A DNA stretch of 64,000 bases, from the NCBI GenBank assembly GCA_041917755.1, contig JAYRWY010000007.1, positions 1 to 64,000 on the forward strand, read 5' to 3'. The notes under the pieces were generated by a model that saw nothing but the letters and a program-made list of their open reading frames with translations, was not told where the DNA came from and did not search any database. Made by a program: the position numbers and the translations under genes. Positions 50,693 through 58,991 of this stretch are shown here, in pieces (positions within the stretch are counted from its first letter, which is position 1; each line of letters starts with the position of its first letter). This DNA is from RGZA01 sp041917755. Its GTDB lineage: Bacteria; Pseudomonadota; Alphaproteobacteria; UBA9219; RGZA01.

Positions 50693-51766
50693 CTAAATAT
50701 CGCTGGCGGACGGGACAGAACCCGCATGCGGCGCGCTATTTCCCGCAGAAATGGGGGATTTGGACTGGTGTTGCCCATCTGCCAATTGTTCCAGCAATGC
50801 GATGCGGTCTTTGATTGGCGGGTGAGTAGCAAATAACCCAAAGATGCTGGCAAAGACGCCGCCATCATTTTCAATGAACATTTGTTTCACTTCAGGCGGG
50901 ACATGCGCGACGTTGCTTTGCCCGCTGATTTTACGTAGCGCACTGGCCATAGCGGCGGGATTTTTGGTGAGCTCCACGCTGCCGGCGTCGGCATTGAATT
51001 CACGTTTGCGTGAAATGGCAAAACGCAAGAGAAGCGCTAGGACATAACCAATAGCAAGTAACACAGTGGCGATAAGCAACAATGGCAGATTGCTGCGGCG
51101 TTGGTTTTGGTCATTGCCGTAAGAGACATAGTTATTGCTGTACATCATGTTGCGCCATGCCATTTGCGAGAGGAATGAAATCATCCCTACAAAGACTGTG
51201 GTAACCACCAGCAAGCGCACATCGCGGTTGATGATATGGGTTAGTTCGTGGCCAAGCACGCCTTCCATTTCATCGCGGTCAAGGGTTTGCATGAGGCCGC
51301 GCGTGACGGTAATGGAAAAGCTTTTCTCGGTAAGGCCGCTGGCATAGGCATTGAGCGCGCTATCTTCAATGACTTCAAGGCGCGGCATGGGCAGGCCGCG
51401 CGAGATGCACAGATTTTCAAGAATGTTATAAAGCTCTGGTTCTTCCTGCCGCGTCACGCCGCGCGCACCGGTGGAGGCACTTATCATCCAGCTGTTGAAC
51501 AGGGTGGCGATGAGCACCCATATGGCGGCTGCTCCCAATATGCCAGGCAAGACTTCCAGCGTGAGGGTGGTGGCGGCTTGCAGCAGTTCAGGCGAAACAA
51601 ATGGTGCAGGGCCATTGGCGGTGGGTGGCAAGCTGCCATATACAAATATATATGCGCCGATAAAAAACAGCAGTGCCAGCATGAAGGGAAAACAAATCAA
51701 CAGCAGGGTTGATTTGAAATTATTTGCCCAGATCCATGTCTTTAGGCCAAGGATGCGCTGAACCAT
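50693..51766 (-). CDS. M48 family zinc metallopeptidase
   Basis: A 357-residue integral membrane peptidase. Two N-terminal membrane segments (about 20-45 and 70-95) are followed by the zinc site H-E-L-T-H-I-I-N-R-D (near 165). A second membrane pair near 190 and 225-245, and the third ligand region EFNADAGSVEL, are also visible. It resembles HtpX and Ste24-like quality-control peptidases. The C-terminal extension with ATHPPIKDRIALLEQL is the usual M48 tail. LemA is encoded 15 bp upstream; LemA/M48 pairs are common. Confidence 0.92.
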   Translation of the reverse strand: MVQRILGLKTWIWANNFKSTLLLICFPFMLALLFFIGAYIFVYGSLPPTANGPAPFVSPELLQAATTLTLEVLPGILGAAAIWVLIATLFNSWMISASTGARGVTRQEEPELYNILENLCISRGLPMPRLEVIEDSALNAYASGLTEKSFSITVTRGLMQTLDRDEMEGVLGHELTHIINRDVRLLVVTTVFVGMISFLSQMAWRNMMYSNNYVSYGNDQNQRRSNLPLLLIATVLLAIGYVLALLLRFAISRKREFNADAGSVELTKNPAAMASALRKISGQSNVAHVPPEVKQMFIENDGGVFASIFGLFATHPPIKDRIALLEQLADGQHQSKSPISAGNSAPHAGSVPSASDI

Positions 51767-51781
51767 GTGTTCCTGCAGATA

Positions 51782-52351
51782 TTAGAATTTAACCTGCGGC
51801 GCGTTGGAAAGCTCTGCCCGTTGCGCATCGCCCAAATCGAACATAGGTTCGGGCTTAAAGCCCATGGCCGGGGCAAATAAATTCGCGGGCACTTGTTCAA
51901 TTGATGCATTGAATTCACCCACTGCATTGTTAAAGAAACGACGCGCAGCAGAAACCTTGTTTTCAATATCGGATAATTCCGCCATCAGACGGGCGTAGTT
52001 TTGATCTGCCTTCAGGGCGGGGTAATTTTCCATCACGGCATAGAGACCGCGCATGCCGGAGGTGAGCTGGTTTTCTGCCGTCACGCGGTCTGCAATATTG
52101 CCTGCATTGGAAACACCGGCACGTGCCTTGGCGATTTCTTCGAACAGGGCCTTTTCATGGGCGGCATAGCCTTTGACCGTTTCAACCAAATTGGGAATGA
52201 GATCAAAGCGCTGCTTGAGGTACACATCCACATCGGCGAATGCGTTTTTGCATTCCTGACGCAAGGTGACCAGACGGTTGTAAACCCCGATGATGAATAA
52301 AACCAGAAAGCCTGCAATAACGGCAAAGACCAAGGCTGATGACATGGACAT
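51782..52351 (-). CDS. lemA: LemA family protein
   Basis: A 189-residue LemA protein with an N-terminal membrane helix (VFAVIAGFLVLFIIGVYNRL). The LemA coiled domain follows: CKNAFADVDVYLKQRFDLIP, NLVETVKGYAAHEKALFEEI, and DIENKVSAARRFFNNAVGEF. The function of LemA is poorly known; it is usually membrane-bound and encoded with M48 peptidases, as here. Confidence 0.95.
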   Translation of the reverse strand: MSMSSALVFAVIAGFLVLFIIGVYNRLVTLRQECKNAFADVDVYLKQRFDLIPNLVETVKGYAAHEKALFEEIAKARAGVSNAGNIADRVTAENQLTSGMRGLYAVMENYPALKADQNYARLMAELSDIENKVSAARRFFNNAVGEFNASIEQVPANLFAPAMGFKPEPMFDLGDAQRAELSNAPQVKF

Positions 52352-52435
52352 TCCTCATTTGTGAAAGGGCGTAAGTGGTGGCATGATATTAGCTGCCAAG
52401 TCCGTGTAATACAATTATCCCAATGTAGCAATTTT

Positions 52436-53326
52436 ATGACTGTTTCTTCATTTATTGGTATTTTGCCCAAAGCACTGCAGCCTTATGCGCGCCTGGCGCG
52501 CCTTGATAAGCCTGCAGGGTTTATGTTGCTGCTTTACCCCGCATGGTGGGCGCAGGTATTGGCAACCCCAAATGGCGCATGGCCGGATGTAACACTGTTT
52601 GTATTATTTTATGTCGGCGCGGTGGTAATGCGCGGCGCAGGCTGTGCCATCAATGATGTGTTTGATTATAAACTGGATGCGCAAGTGGAGCGCACACGTA
52701 CGCGCCCGATTGCCAGCGGTGAGATAAAGCCATGGCAGGGAATTGTGTTTGCGCTTTGCTGCTGCATCATCGGCTTGGTGATCGTGTTGCAGATGGGGGA
52801 GTTGACTTTCTGGCTTGCTCTATCATCGCTGCCGCTGATTGCGCTGTATCCGCTTATGAAGCGCATCACGTGGTGGCCGCAAATGTTTCTGGGCATTATT
52901 TTTAACTGGGGCGCGATGATGGGCTTTGCCGCGCAACAAGGCGAATTGCCCAGTGCGGCATACGCGTTATATGCCGCATGCTTTTTCTGGACGTTGGCGT
53001 ATGACACCATTTATGCGTTTCAGGATATTCGTGATGATGAAGTAGCGGGCATTAAATCCACCGCGCGGCGGTTGGGTGAACAGGCCAAACCGGTGATTAT
53101 CGCGTGGGCAGTGTTGGCCATCGCGTTGATATGCGTTGCAGGATGGTTGTGTCAGATGGGCGCGGTGTTTTATGCCGGAATGGTGTGTGCAGCCATACAT
53201 ATGGGCGTTGTACTAAAGAATTGGCGCATGGTAGACAGTGCGAGTAGCGCAGGCGCGTTTAAGGCCAATACCATGTTCGGGGATATTGTGCTGGCCGCCA
53301 TGATTTTAGGAAAAGTAATTCAATGA
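52436..53326 (+). CDS. ubiA: 4-hydroxybenzoate octaprenyltransferase
   Basis: A 296-residue UbiA-family prenyltransferase with eight to nine membrane helices. The first Asp-rich motif is A-I-N-D-V-F-D-Y-K-L-D and the second D-I-R-D-D-E-V-A-G-I-K-S-T-A, the metal and diphosphate sites. Together with the preceding Pro/Gly YARLARLDKPAGFMLLL start, this fits the UbiA that prenylates 4-hydroxybenzoate in ubiquinone synthesis. The start is the ATG at 52436; the longer frame runs into the lemA promoter region. Confidence 0.94.
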   Translation: MTVSSFIGILPKALQPYARLARLDKPAGFMLLLYPAWWAQVLATPNGAWPDVTLFVLFYVGAVVMRGAGCAINDVFDYKLDAQVERTRTRPIASGEIKPWQGIVFALCCCIIGLVIVLQMGELTFWLALSSLPLIALYPLMKRITWWPQMFLGIIFNWGAMMGFAAQQGELPSAAYALYAACFFWTLAYDTIYAFQDIRDDEVAGIKSTARRLGEQAKPVIIAWAVLAIALICVAGWLCQMGAVFYAGMVCAAIHMGVVLKNWRMVDSASSAGAFKANTMFGDIVLAAMILGKVIQ

Positions 53327-54045
53327 CCGAGAGTGCCAATAAAATTAAAACCAAGCGCGTGAAGAAGGTGGAGGATTGGCCGACCTATATTAAGGATAAC
53401 AGCGAATTCATTTTGAACAACACGCAGTTGAAAAATCCGCCGTTGCTGCCGGAAATGAAATTGTATTTAAGCGAAGTGTTCAATGCGTTGTGGCGAGTGA
53501 CCGAAACGCGTTTTGAAGCCAAGAATATCCCGCCGCCATTTTGGTCGTTTGCGTGGCCGGGCGGGCAGGCGCTGGCGCGTTATGTGCTGGATAACCCAGA
53601 GATTGTGCGCGGCAAGCGCGTATTTGATTTTGCATCGGGTTCGGGTCTGTGCGCGATTGCTGCTAAAATGTCAGGTGCGGCCAGCGTAGTCGCCAATGAC
53701 GTGGACCCGCTTTCCATTGTGGCGGTGGGTATGAATGCGCAGGCTAATGGCGTGGATGTGGACGTGTTGCACGATAATAAAATCAACCGCGATTTGCCGG
53801 ATATTGATGTGATTTTGGCGGGTGATTTCTGTTATGAATGGCCCATGGCAGGCTATGCCATAGAATGGCTGCGCGCGCAAATCAAGCAGGGAAAAACGGT
53901 GCTTTTGGCTGATCCCGGGCGTAATTATCTACCCAAAGAGGGCCTCGAGAAGCTTGCGGAATACGATATCGCCACGCCGCTTGAGGTGGAAGATAGCGAG
54001 ATCAAGCACACCACGATTTATAAATTGCTGGTAGAAGAAGAATAA
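53323..54045 (+). CDS. ETF-beta lysine methyltransferase-like (METTL20 type)
   Basis: A 240-residue SAM-dependent methyltransferase coupled to ubiA by a 4-bp ATGA overlap. Seen: P-P-F-W-S-F-A-W-P-G-G-Q-A-L-A-R-Y, RVFDFASGSGLCAIAA as the SAM loop, N-D-V-D-P-L-S as the acidic loop, and A-G-D-F-C-Y-E. These match the bacterial relatives of ETFBKMT, which trimethylate lysines of electron-transfer flavoprotein beta. The substrate is inferred from similarity, not shown. Confidence 0.88.
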   Translation: MTESANKIKTKRVKKVEDWPTYIKDNSEFILNNTQLKNPPLLPEMKLYLSEVFNALWRVTETRFEAKNIPPPFWSFAWPGGQALARYVLDNPEIVRGKRVFDFASGSGLCAIAAKMSGAASVVANDVDPLSIVAVGMNAQANGVDVDVLHDNKINRDLPDIDVILAGDFCYEWPMAGYAIEWLRAQIKQGKTVLLADPGRNYLPKEGLEKLAEYDIATPLEVEDSEIKHTTIYKLLVEEE

Positions 54046-54049
54046 AGAT

Positions 54050-54079
54050 AAAAAAAAACCACGCGCAGAGCGCGTGGTT
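54050..54079 (-). terminator. Intrinsic terminator of sciP
   Basis: A perfect 10-bp stem (54057-54066 with 54070-54079, AACCACGCGC) with a 3-nt loop. The A-run on the left is a T-run for leftward transcription, so it ends the sciP transcript. Confidence 0.88.
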
Positions 54080-54117
54080 AGGGAACAAAACATCGGTCAA
54101 TCAGTGAATGAACTTAA

Positions 54118-54417
54118 TTACGCTGACGCAGAACCGGTGGTGTTGGTTTTGCGGCGATAATCCTGCAGGCGCGTTACACGCAATGCGCGTGAACCACCAC
54201 GTTCGGATAATTTCATCCATGAGCGAATTTCTTCTTCGGACAGCGAATAGCGAGCGCATACTTCTGCCAAGGTGATGTGACCTTTGCGAACTGCGTCTAC
54301 CACGATTGCTTTACGGCTGATTACCCAGCGCTTGGTATCAGGAGGAGGAAGGTGCGATAAATCCGCAGCGCCTCTTAGTTTAAATTCCTGGCCAGCATTG
54401 GCATTGTTCATTGTCAT
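54118..54417 (-). CDS. sciP: SciP-like CtrA inhibitor (DUF1153)
   Basis: A 99-residue DUF1153 protein with L-P-P-P-D-T-K-R-W-V-I-S-R-K-A near 24-38. A helix-turn-helix follows (ITLAEVCARYSLSEEEIRSW), then ALRVTRLQDYRR. In Caulobacter SciP binds CtrA and keeps it from activating cell-cycle genes in G1. The family is essentially alphaproteobacterial, which supports the host assignment. AGGGG lies 8 nt before the ATG. Terminated by the hairpin at 54057-54079. Confidence 0.92.
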   Translation of the reverse strand: MTMNNANAGQEFKLRGAADLSHLPPPDTKRWVISRKAIVVDAVRKGHITLAEVCARYSLSEEEIRSWMKLSERGGSRALRVTRLQDYRRKTNTTGSASA

Positions 54418-54707
54418 AGCCCGTACCCCTTTTATGTCTTTAAAAATAATTTTTTATCGTTATGGGCTGAGCATACCCCCCTCATATTAAAAAAAACTGA
54501 ATTAAATCATTGAAATTGTTGGCTTTTTAGATAAATACGGCCTATTTTTTAGGAAAATTGAACCTATTCTTCATGTCTGGTTAAGGCGCAAATAACCTTA
54601 ATAAAACAGATGGTTAAGCCTGTTTCACCCTTTCTTGGTGTTTTTTGCGTAGAATGAAAAACGGTGCAGAGAGCTAAGAAGTTGTTCGTTTATGAACACT
54701 TTATGAA
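54418..54707. other. Intergenic region between divergent sciP and small operon
   Basis: 290 bp, AT-rich, with no gene. It must carry the sciP promoter and that of the rightward three-gene group. No strong repeat, operator or terminator is seen. Confidence 0.5.
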
Positions 54708-55061
54708 ATGATTATGAAACATTTTGCGGCATCAAATCACAATATTCCTGAAGCTGCGCGAAAAATTTTAAGCGCACTGCATTACGTTGACCTGAATTTG
54801 GTCACGACATCGGTACTGAATGACGAATCACGCCCAGACAAACGCGGGGCGCCACCTTCGCCACGTTTTTGTACTTATGAATGTAATGACGCGATGATCA
54901 GCATTGCATCATCCGCGCGCGATAAGCCGGTTACGGTGACCATTGCCAAAACATTTGAAAATGGAACGAGCGAAGAACTGCTATTTCATTTTGATCCGGT
55001 ACGCAAAACTTTGCTCACTGCACGGCAAATTGGTGATGATAAGCCGGAGGGCATGTCATGA
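54708..55061 (+). CDS. Small protein, unknown
   Basis: A 117-residue soluble protein without recognised motif (mid region FCTYECNDAMISIASSARDK). It overlaps the next gene by 4 bp (ATGA), so both are one translation unit. No clear Shine-Dalgarno before either ATG (54708, 54714). Confidence 0.6.
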   Translation: MIMKHFAASNHNIPEAARKILSALHYVDLNLVTTSVLNDESRPDKRGAPPSPRFCTYECNDAMISIASSARDKPVTVTIAKTFENGTSEELLFHFDPVRKTLLTARQIGDDKPEGMS

Positions 55062-55273
55062 CATTAATGACAGAAGTGAAAATGACCCAATATTCGCCCG
55101 CAGGCATTAAACGTGAATGGCACGGCGCCGCCGCATTGAAAAACGCGGGCGCACCCATGCCGGCTGGATTAATCTCTCCTACTACGCGGCAGTTGGCCGA
55201 TTTGCACCGCGCAGTATTGATAGCGTTACGCGAAGAGTTTTCAGGGCCTACACCGGGTATGTCGCTGCTGTAA
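55058..55273 (+). CDS. Small protein, unknown
   Basis: A 71-residue protein (MTLMTEVKMTQYSPAGIKRE at the start), mostly helical in the second half (ADLHRAVLIALREEFS). Its start overlaps the previous stop. No signal, membrane segment or known family. Confidence 0.55.
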   Translation: MTLMTEVKMTQYSPAGIKREWHGAAALKNAGAPMPAGLISPTTRQLADLHRAVLIALREEFSGPTPGMSLL

Positions 55274-55361
55274 CCGGTGCGGCGTTTTGTCATATCTATA
55301 CCCGCCATCATCGTTGCCTAGGCTGGTTGCTGGTCAAAATCAGGGCTGATGTGGAGCTGCG

Positions 55362-55616
55362 ATGAAAAACGTTGACGATAGAACCGCCCGTGTATTCGAG
55401 CACATGATCGACCAATTCAAAGATATACGGATTGCCAAGGGCATGTCGCACACGGCTTTGGCCAAAAAAATCGGCATGACGCGGCCTGCCATCAGCCATA
55501 TTGAGAATGATAAGCGCAGGCCATCTTTGCTGGCGGCGCTGCGGATTGCAGATGGGCTTGGCGCAAACTTATCCGATATTGTTCGCAAGGCCGAGAAAGC
55601 GTCTTCAAGAAAATAG
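55362..55616 (+). CDS. XRE-family regulator
   Basis: An 84-residue Cro/C1 helix-turn-helix protein with I-R-I-A-K-G-M-S-H-T-A-L-A-K-K-I, then I-S-H-I-E-N-D-K-R-R-P. GGAG lies 5 nt before the ATG. It ends 4 bp before the convergent nicO stop. It may regulate the two small genes before it. Confidence 0.88.
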   Translation: MKNVDDRTARVFEHMIDQFKDIRIAKGMSHTALAKKIGMTRPAISHIENDKRRPSLLAALRIADGLGANLSDIVRKAEKASSRK

Positions 55617-55620
55617 CTGC

Positions 55621-56535
55621 CTACTTTGAGCTTGGCAAATGCATCAGCGGAAGATTGCGCGCGGGTGATTTTGTGGGCAGCGGCGAAGTGGGTTCAGCGG
55701 TAAGGGTTGCGACCAGAAAGCTTGCGCTCAGAATTATAACGATGGCACCGCCGCATACACTGAGTACGGCATGGGCCAGCTTCATGCCTTTATCGGTGGT
55801 TTTAAAAAAGGTGAGAGCCATATTTTTGGATTTAACGGTAATGATGGCCAATAGACCAGTTGTAAGAGCCGTGCCCACCGCCATGGCAAACGTGGCCAGT
55901 ATGCCAGCCCACACCGCACCCATGATGCAAGCAAAGAACAACAGCAATACGGCGCCTGTACAAGGACGCATGCCAATGGATGCAATCATAAGGGATAGCG
56001 CGCGCATATCATAGGTGGCGGCCAATTGCTTGGCATCAGGAATGTGTTGATGATTGCAGCAACCATCATGATGATCATGGTGATGACTGTGGTGATGTGT
56101 GTATGGCTTTACGTTTAAAAATTCCTTCACGCCGCGCCACACCAAGCTGAATCCCAGAACAATCACCAAACCATAGCTGGCGATTTCCAGCATGTTGGTG
56201 GTGCGTTCAATCTCGCTACGTGCAAGATTTAGAAGATAGAAAAAACTGACAACCAACGTAATGGCGACGATGGCCTGCATCAGCGAGGACAGCGCCACCA
56301 CCCATAATCCACGCTTCAAGCTGCTTTCATTTGCGAGCATGTAGCTGGACACAATGACTTTGCCGTGACCAGGGCCAATGGCATGAAAGATGCCATATAG
56401 AAAACCAACGCCCATTAATCCAAGTGTGGTGATGAGTGAGCCGGAGGATTTAATCGTTTCCAAATCGTTCACGATGGTATCGTGATAGAGACGCTGGCTG
56501 TCCTGAATGAATGTGATGAAATCGGTTATTTGCAT
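55621..56535 (-). CDS. NicO-type nickel/cobalt (zinc) transporter
   Basis: A 304-residue polytopic protein of the NicO/RcnA superfamily. Family motifs G-P-G-H-G-K near 53-58 and IGMRPCTGAVLLLFF are visible. A His-rich cytoplasmic loop lies near 145-165 (H-H-H-S-H-H-H-D-H-H-D-G-C-C-N-H). The gene overlaps the DUF1007 gene by 10 bp. NicO-DUF1007 pairs move Ni, Co or Zn. Next to znuA and zur here, zinc is plausible. Confidence 0.88.
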   Translation of the reverse strand: MQITDFITFIQDSQRLYHDTIVNDLETIKSSGSLITTLGLMGVGFLYGIFHAIGPGHGKVIVSSYMLANESSLKRGLWVVALSSLMQAIVAITLVVSFFYLLNLARSEIERTTNMLEIASYGLVIVLGFSLVWRGVKEFLNVKPYTHHHSHHHDHHDGCCNHQHIPDAKQLAATYDMRALSLMIASIGMRPCTGAVLLLFFACIMGAVWAGILATFAMAVGTALTTGLLAIITVKSKNMALTFFKTTDKGMKLAHAVLSVCGGAIVIILSASFLVATLTAEPTSPLPTKSPARNLPLMHLPSSK

Positions 56536-57176
56536 GTGATGGTCACTTTCTCGGCGAAGGAGTAGCCTAAATCCTTGGGTGCTTTGGCGTTTTTGTCGAG
56601 GGCGGCGGCAGAGGCGATGAGATTAATGTCTACCACTGGATGTGAGATATCAAATTTACAATTTTTCGAATGATTGCCTTCAAAGCCAACGGGTTCTTTT
56701 TCATAATGCCCCATATCAATGTAATAGGTGGGATCATAAATGCGATACACCAGATTATGCGCGGTCATATCGAGCGGAGTTGACAGCGGCAGCGTAAAAT
56801 CAATCGCAATCTGTTCTTTTTCCAAATAGGAATCCATGGAGCTGCGCGGTGCCATTGCAACGGGTTTGCCATCATCCATTTCCATAACCGTGAAGTAATT
56901 AAATTCCTTGAGGCCGTTTAAATTTTCGGTGGCAAGCTCCATCAGCTCCTCTTTATCCAGCTTGCCATTTTTATTGGGGTCAAAATCCTGCAGAGCGAAG
57001 GCGGTATACATTTTGTCGAATAACCAATGTTCCTTGATGGCGGTAATCTGGCCTTTGTCATTAAAAATCAGCACGGTTTTCATGGATATCCAGGCGTGAG
57101 GATGCGCGGATAGCACGCATGGTAGCCCGATCATCAAGAAAACTGAAATGATATATTGTATCAATTTATAAATCAT
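56526..57176 (-). CDS. DUF1007 periplasmic protein with EF-hand
   Basis: A 216-residue exported protein from ATG 57176. The signal (MIYKLIQYIISVFLMIGLPC) is followed by A-H-P-H-A-W-I, the His-rich start typical of DUF1007. An EF-hand-like loop D-P-N-K-N-G-K-L-D-K-E-E lies near 65-76. It is the usual partner of NicO transporters and may deliver the metal. It precedes nicO with a 10-bp overlap and is divergent from znuA, so a shared regulatory region (57177-57291) serves both directions. Confidence 0.9.
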   Translation of the reverse strand: MIYKLIQYIISVFLMIGLPCVLSAHPHAWISMKTVLIFNDKGQITAIKEHWLFDKMYTAFALQDFDPNKNGKLDKEELMELATENLNGLKEFNYFTVMEMDDGKPVAMAPRSSMDSYLEKEQIAIDFTLPLSTPLDMTAHNLVYRIYDPTYYIDMGHYEKEPVGFEGNHSKNCKFDISHPVVDINLIASAAALDKNAKAPKDLGYSFAEKVTITCK

Positions 57177-57291
57177 GCTATCACATTGCTCGTAGCGAAA
57201 CGTTGTGGTCAGTTTAGGCTGTTTACAATGCTTGGCTAGATGATTTGTCAAAGTTATGACGTTGCGTTTAGCTTTATTCGGGATGGTTTAT

Positions 57292-58239
57292 ATGCGGATA
57301 CTTGCCTTCATATGCGGTGGTTTACTCTCGCTCCTATCACTACAGGCGCAAGCCGCACCGTTGCAGGTGGTGGCCAGCTTTTCCATTCTGGGTGATTTAG
57401 TCAAACAGATTGGCGGCGAACATGTGGAAGTTAAAACGCTGGTCGGGCCGGATGGCGATGCGCATGTATTTCAACCCACGCCCGCAGATGCCAAAACCAT
57501 CACGGCATCATCGATTGTGTTTGTAAACGGCCTTGGTTTTGAAGGATGGATGGGGCGGCTTGTATCGTCAGCCAATTTCAAGGGCAAACTGGTGACGGTG
57601 AGCGATGGTATTGCCAAGCCACTCATGATGGAAGACGAGCATAGGCATGGTGAAGAAGGGCATGGTGCACATGAAAAAGATGAGCATCATAACGAAGCCA
57701 AGCCCGTCACTGATCCGCATGCGTGGCAAAGCCTGACTAATGGGCGGTTATATGTGCAGAATATCGCCAAGGCATTAAGTGCGGCGGACGCGGCCAATGC
57801 GACAAGTTACAAGGCCAAGGCCGATGCGTTGGATAAGGAATTGGCTACGCTGGATGTGTGGGTAAAGACCGAAATCGCTAAACTGCCTGCCAGTAAGCGC
57901 AAAGTGATTAGTTCGCATGATGCATTTGGATATTTTGCCAGTGCCTATGGTGTAACATTCATGGCGCCCGTGGGCATTAGCACTGAAGCCGAACCAAGTG
58001 CCAAGGGCATGAAAAAACTGATTGAACAAATCAAACATGAAGGTGTGAAGGCGATATTCTTTGAAAATATGGCGAGTGCCAAACTGGTCAATCAATTGGC
58101 AAGTGAAGCAGGTGCAGCCGTTGGGCAAGCGTTGTATGCGGATGCGTTATCTCCCGCCAATGGCCCTGCGGCGACATACCAAGCCATGTTCAAATACAAT
58201 GTAACGCATTTGGTCGAAGCGATGAAAACCAACCGCTGA
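57292..58239 (+). CDS. znuA: Zinc ABC transporter substrate-binding protein
   Basis: A 315-residue cluster A-I solute-binding protein from the ATG at 57292. The signal segment RILAFICGGLLSLLSLQAQA is followed by V-V-A-S-F-S-I-L-G-D-L. Metal ligands fit ZnuA: His in GDAHVFQPTP (near 60), His in DPHAWQS (near 142), His in SSHDAFGYFA (near 206). A His/Asp/Glu-rich loop near 120-137 (HRHGEEGHGAHEKDEHHNEA in part) is typical. No znuB or znuC permease/ATPase genes lie in the window. In-frame starts at 57256 and 57283 are possible. Confidence 0.9.
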   Translation: MRILAFICGGLLSLLSLQAQAAPLQVVASFSILGDLVKQIGGEHVEVKTLVGPDGDAHVFQPTPADAKTITASSIVFVNGLGFEGWMGRLVSSANFKGKLVTVSDGIAKPLMMEDEHRHGEEGHGAHEKDEHHNEAKPVTDPHAWQSLTNGRLYVQNIAKALSAADAANATSYKAKADALDKELATLDVWVKTEIAKLPASKRKVISSHDAFGYFASAYGVTFMAPVGISTEAEPSAKGMKKLIEQIKHEGVKAIFFENMASAKLVNQLASEAGAAVGQALYADALSPANGPAATYQAMFKYNVTHLVEAMKTNR

Positions 58240-58240
58240 G

Positions 58241-58705
58241 TTATTGGCAGGAACGGCACAGGCCGTGAATTTCAAGCACATGGCGTGAGGGGGTAAAGCC
58301 AGAGGCCTTGGCCTGTTTATCAAGACGGTGGATGGCGGCATCATCATGTAATTCTGCCGTAGTGCCACATGCATTGCATAGCATCAGGACATGCTGGTGT
58401 TGTTCGCCAATATGTTGGCACAGCATGAAGCTGTTCCTGCTTTCCAGTTTCACCACAATCCCCAGCGCCACAAAAAAATCGAGACAGCGATAGATGGAGG
58501 CGGGCTCCACATCTTTATCGCGCTTGGCATTGATTTTATCACGCAGCTCATACGCGCCAATCGGCGTGGTTTGCGCCAATAGAGCGTTCAGCACATCGCT
58601 ACGCAGGCCCGTCATGCGCTCACCTTTTGCTTTGGCAAGCTCGGTGGCGACTTCCAGTATATGATGCTGGTGTGCGTGCTTTTTTGTGGTAGATGATTTT
58701 GACAT
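58241..58705 (-). CDS. zur: Fur-family regulator, Zur-like
   Basis: A 154-residue Fur superfamily protein: helix-turn-helix (RMTGLRSDVLNALL, EPASIYRCLDFFVALGIV) and a C-terminal dimer/metal domain. It has two structural CxxC pairs (C-N-A-C in LMLCNACG and C-R-S-C in GLCRSCQ). The start is ATG 58705; a TTG six codons upstream is less likely. Adjacent znuA and nicO-DUF1007 point to Zur rather than Fur, though this is context only. It ends 2 bp before the convergent znuA stop. Confidence 0.88.
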   Translation of the reverse strand: MSKSSTTKKHAHQHHILEVATELAKAKGERMTGLRSDVLNALLAQTTPIGAYELRDKINAKRDKDVEPASIYRCLDFFVALGIVVKLESRNSFMLCQHIGEQHQHVLMLCNACGTTAELHDDAAIHRLDKQAKASGFTPSRHVLEIHGLCRSCQ

Positions 58706-58747
58706 ACGCCCATTGTAAGGCAAGCCATGCGCGGTGCAAGAGGCGGA

Positions 58748-58975
58748 TTAACGCTGCCGTGCGCGGCGCGCCTGAAACACGGTGTTCAGTTCCTTGATTT
58801 TATCGCTGGTGGTATTGGCAAATAATTTGGGGACCAGGCCGTGGATTAGCAGGCACAGACCGAGCAATAATAATTTGCCCGCATACTTTGCTGTAAAACG
58901 CAGGTGCTGGGTATAGGTTTCACCCGCCGCGCGCGGATGCTTTAAAAACAATTCTTCAATTGGGTCAATGGACAT
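58748..58975 (-). CDS. DUF6356 small membrane protein
   Basis: A 75-residue protein with one membrane segment (YAGKLLLLGLCLLIHGLVPK) and the start E-E-L-F-L-K-H-P-R-A-A-G-E-T-Y typical of DUF6356. It follows the gamma-lyase gene by 17 bp on the same strand, so is probably co-transcribed. Function unknown. Confidence 0.85.
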   Translation of the reverse strand: MSIDPIEELFLKHPRAAGETYTQHLRFTAKYAGKLLLLGLCLLIHGLVPKLFANTTSDKIKELNTVFQARRARQR

Positions 58976-58991
58976 ATCAGATATTTTTCAA

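Noticed and set aside
57177..57291. Zur operator between DUF1007 and znuA
   Set aside because: No convincing palindrome was found; some GTTATGAC-like bases occur but the dyad is poor.
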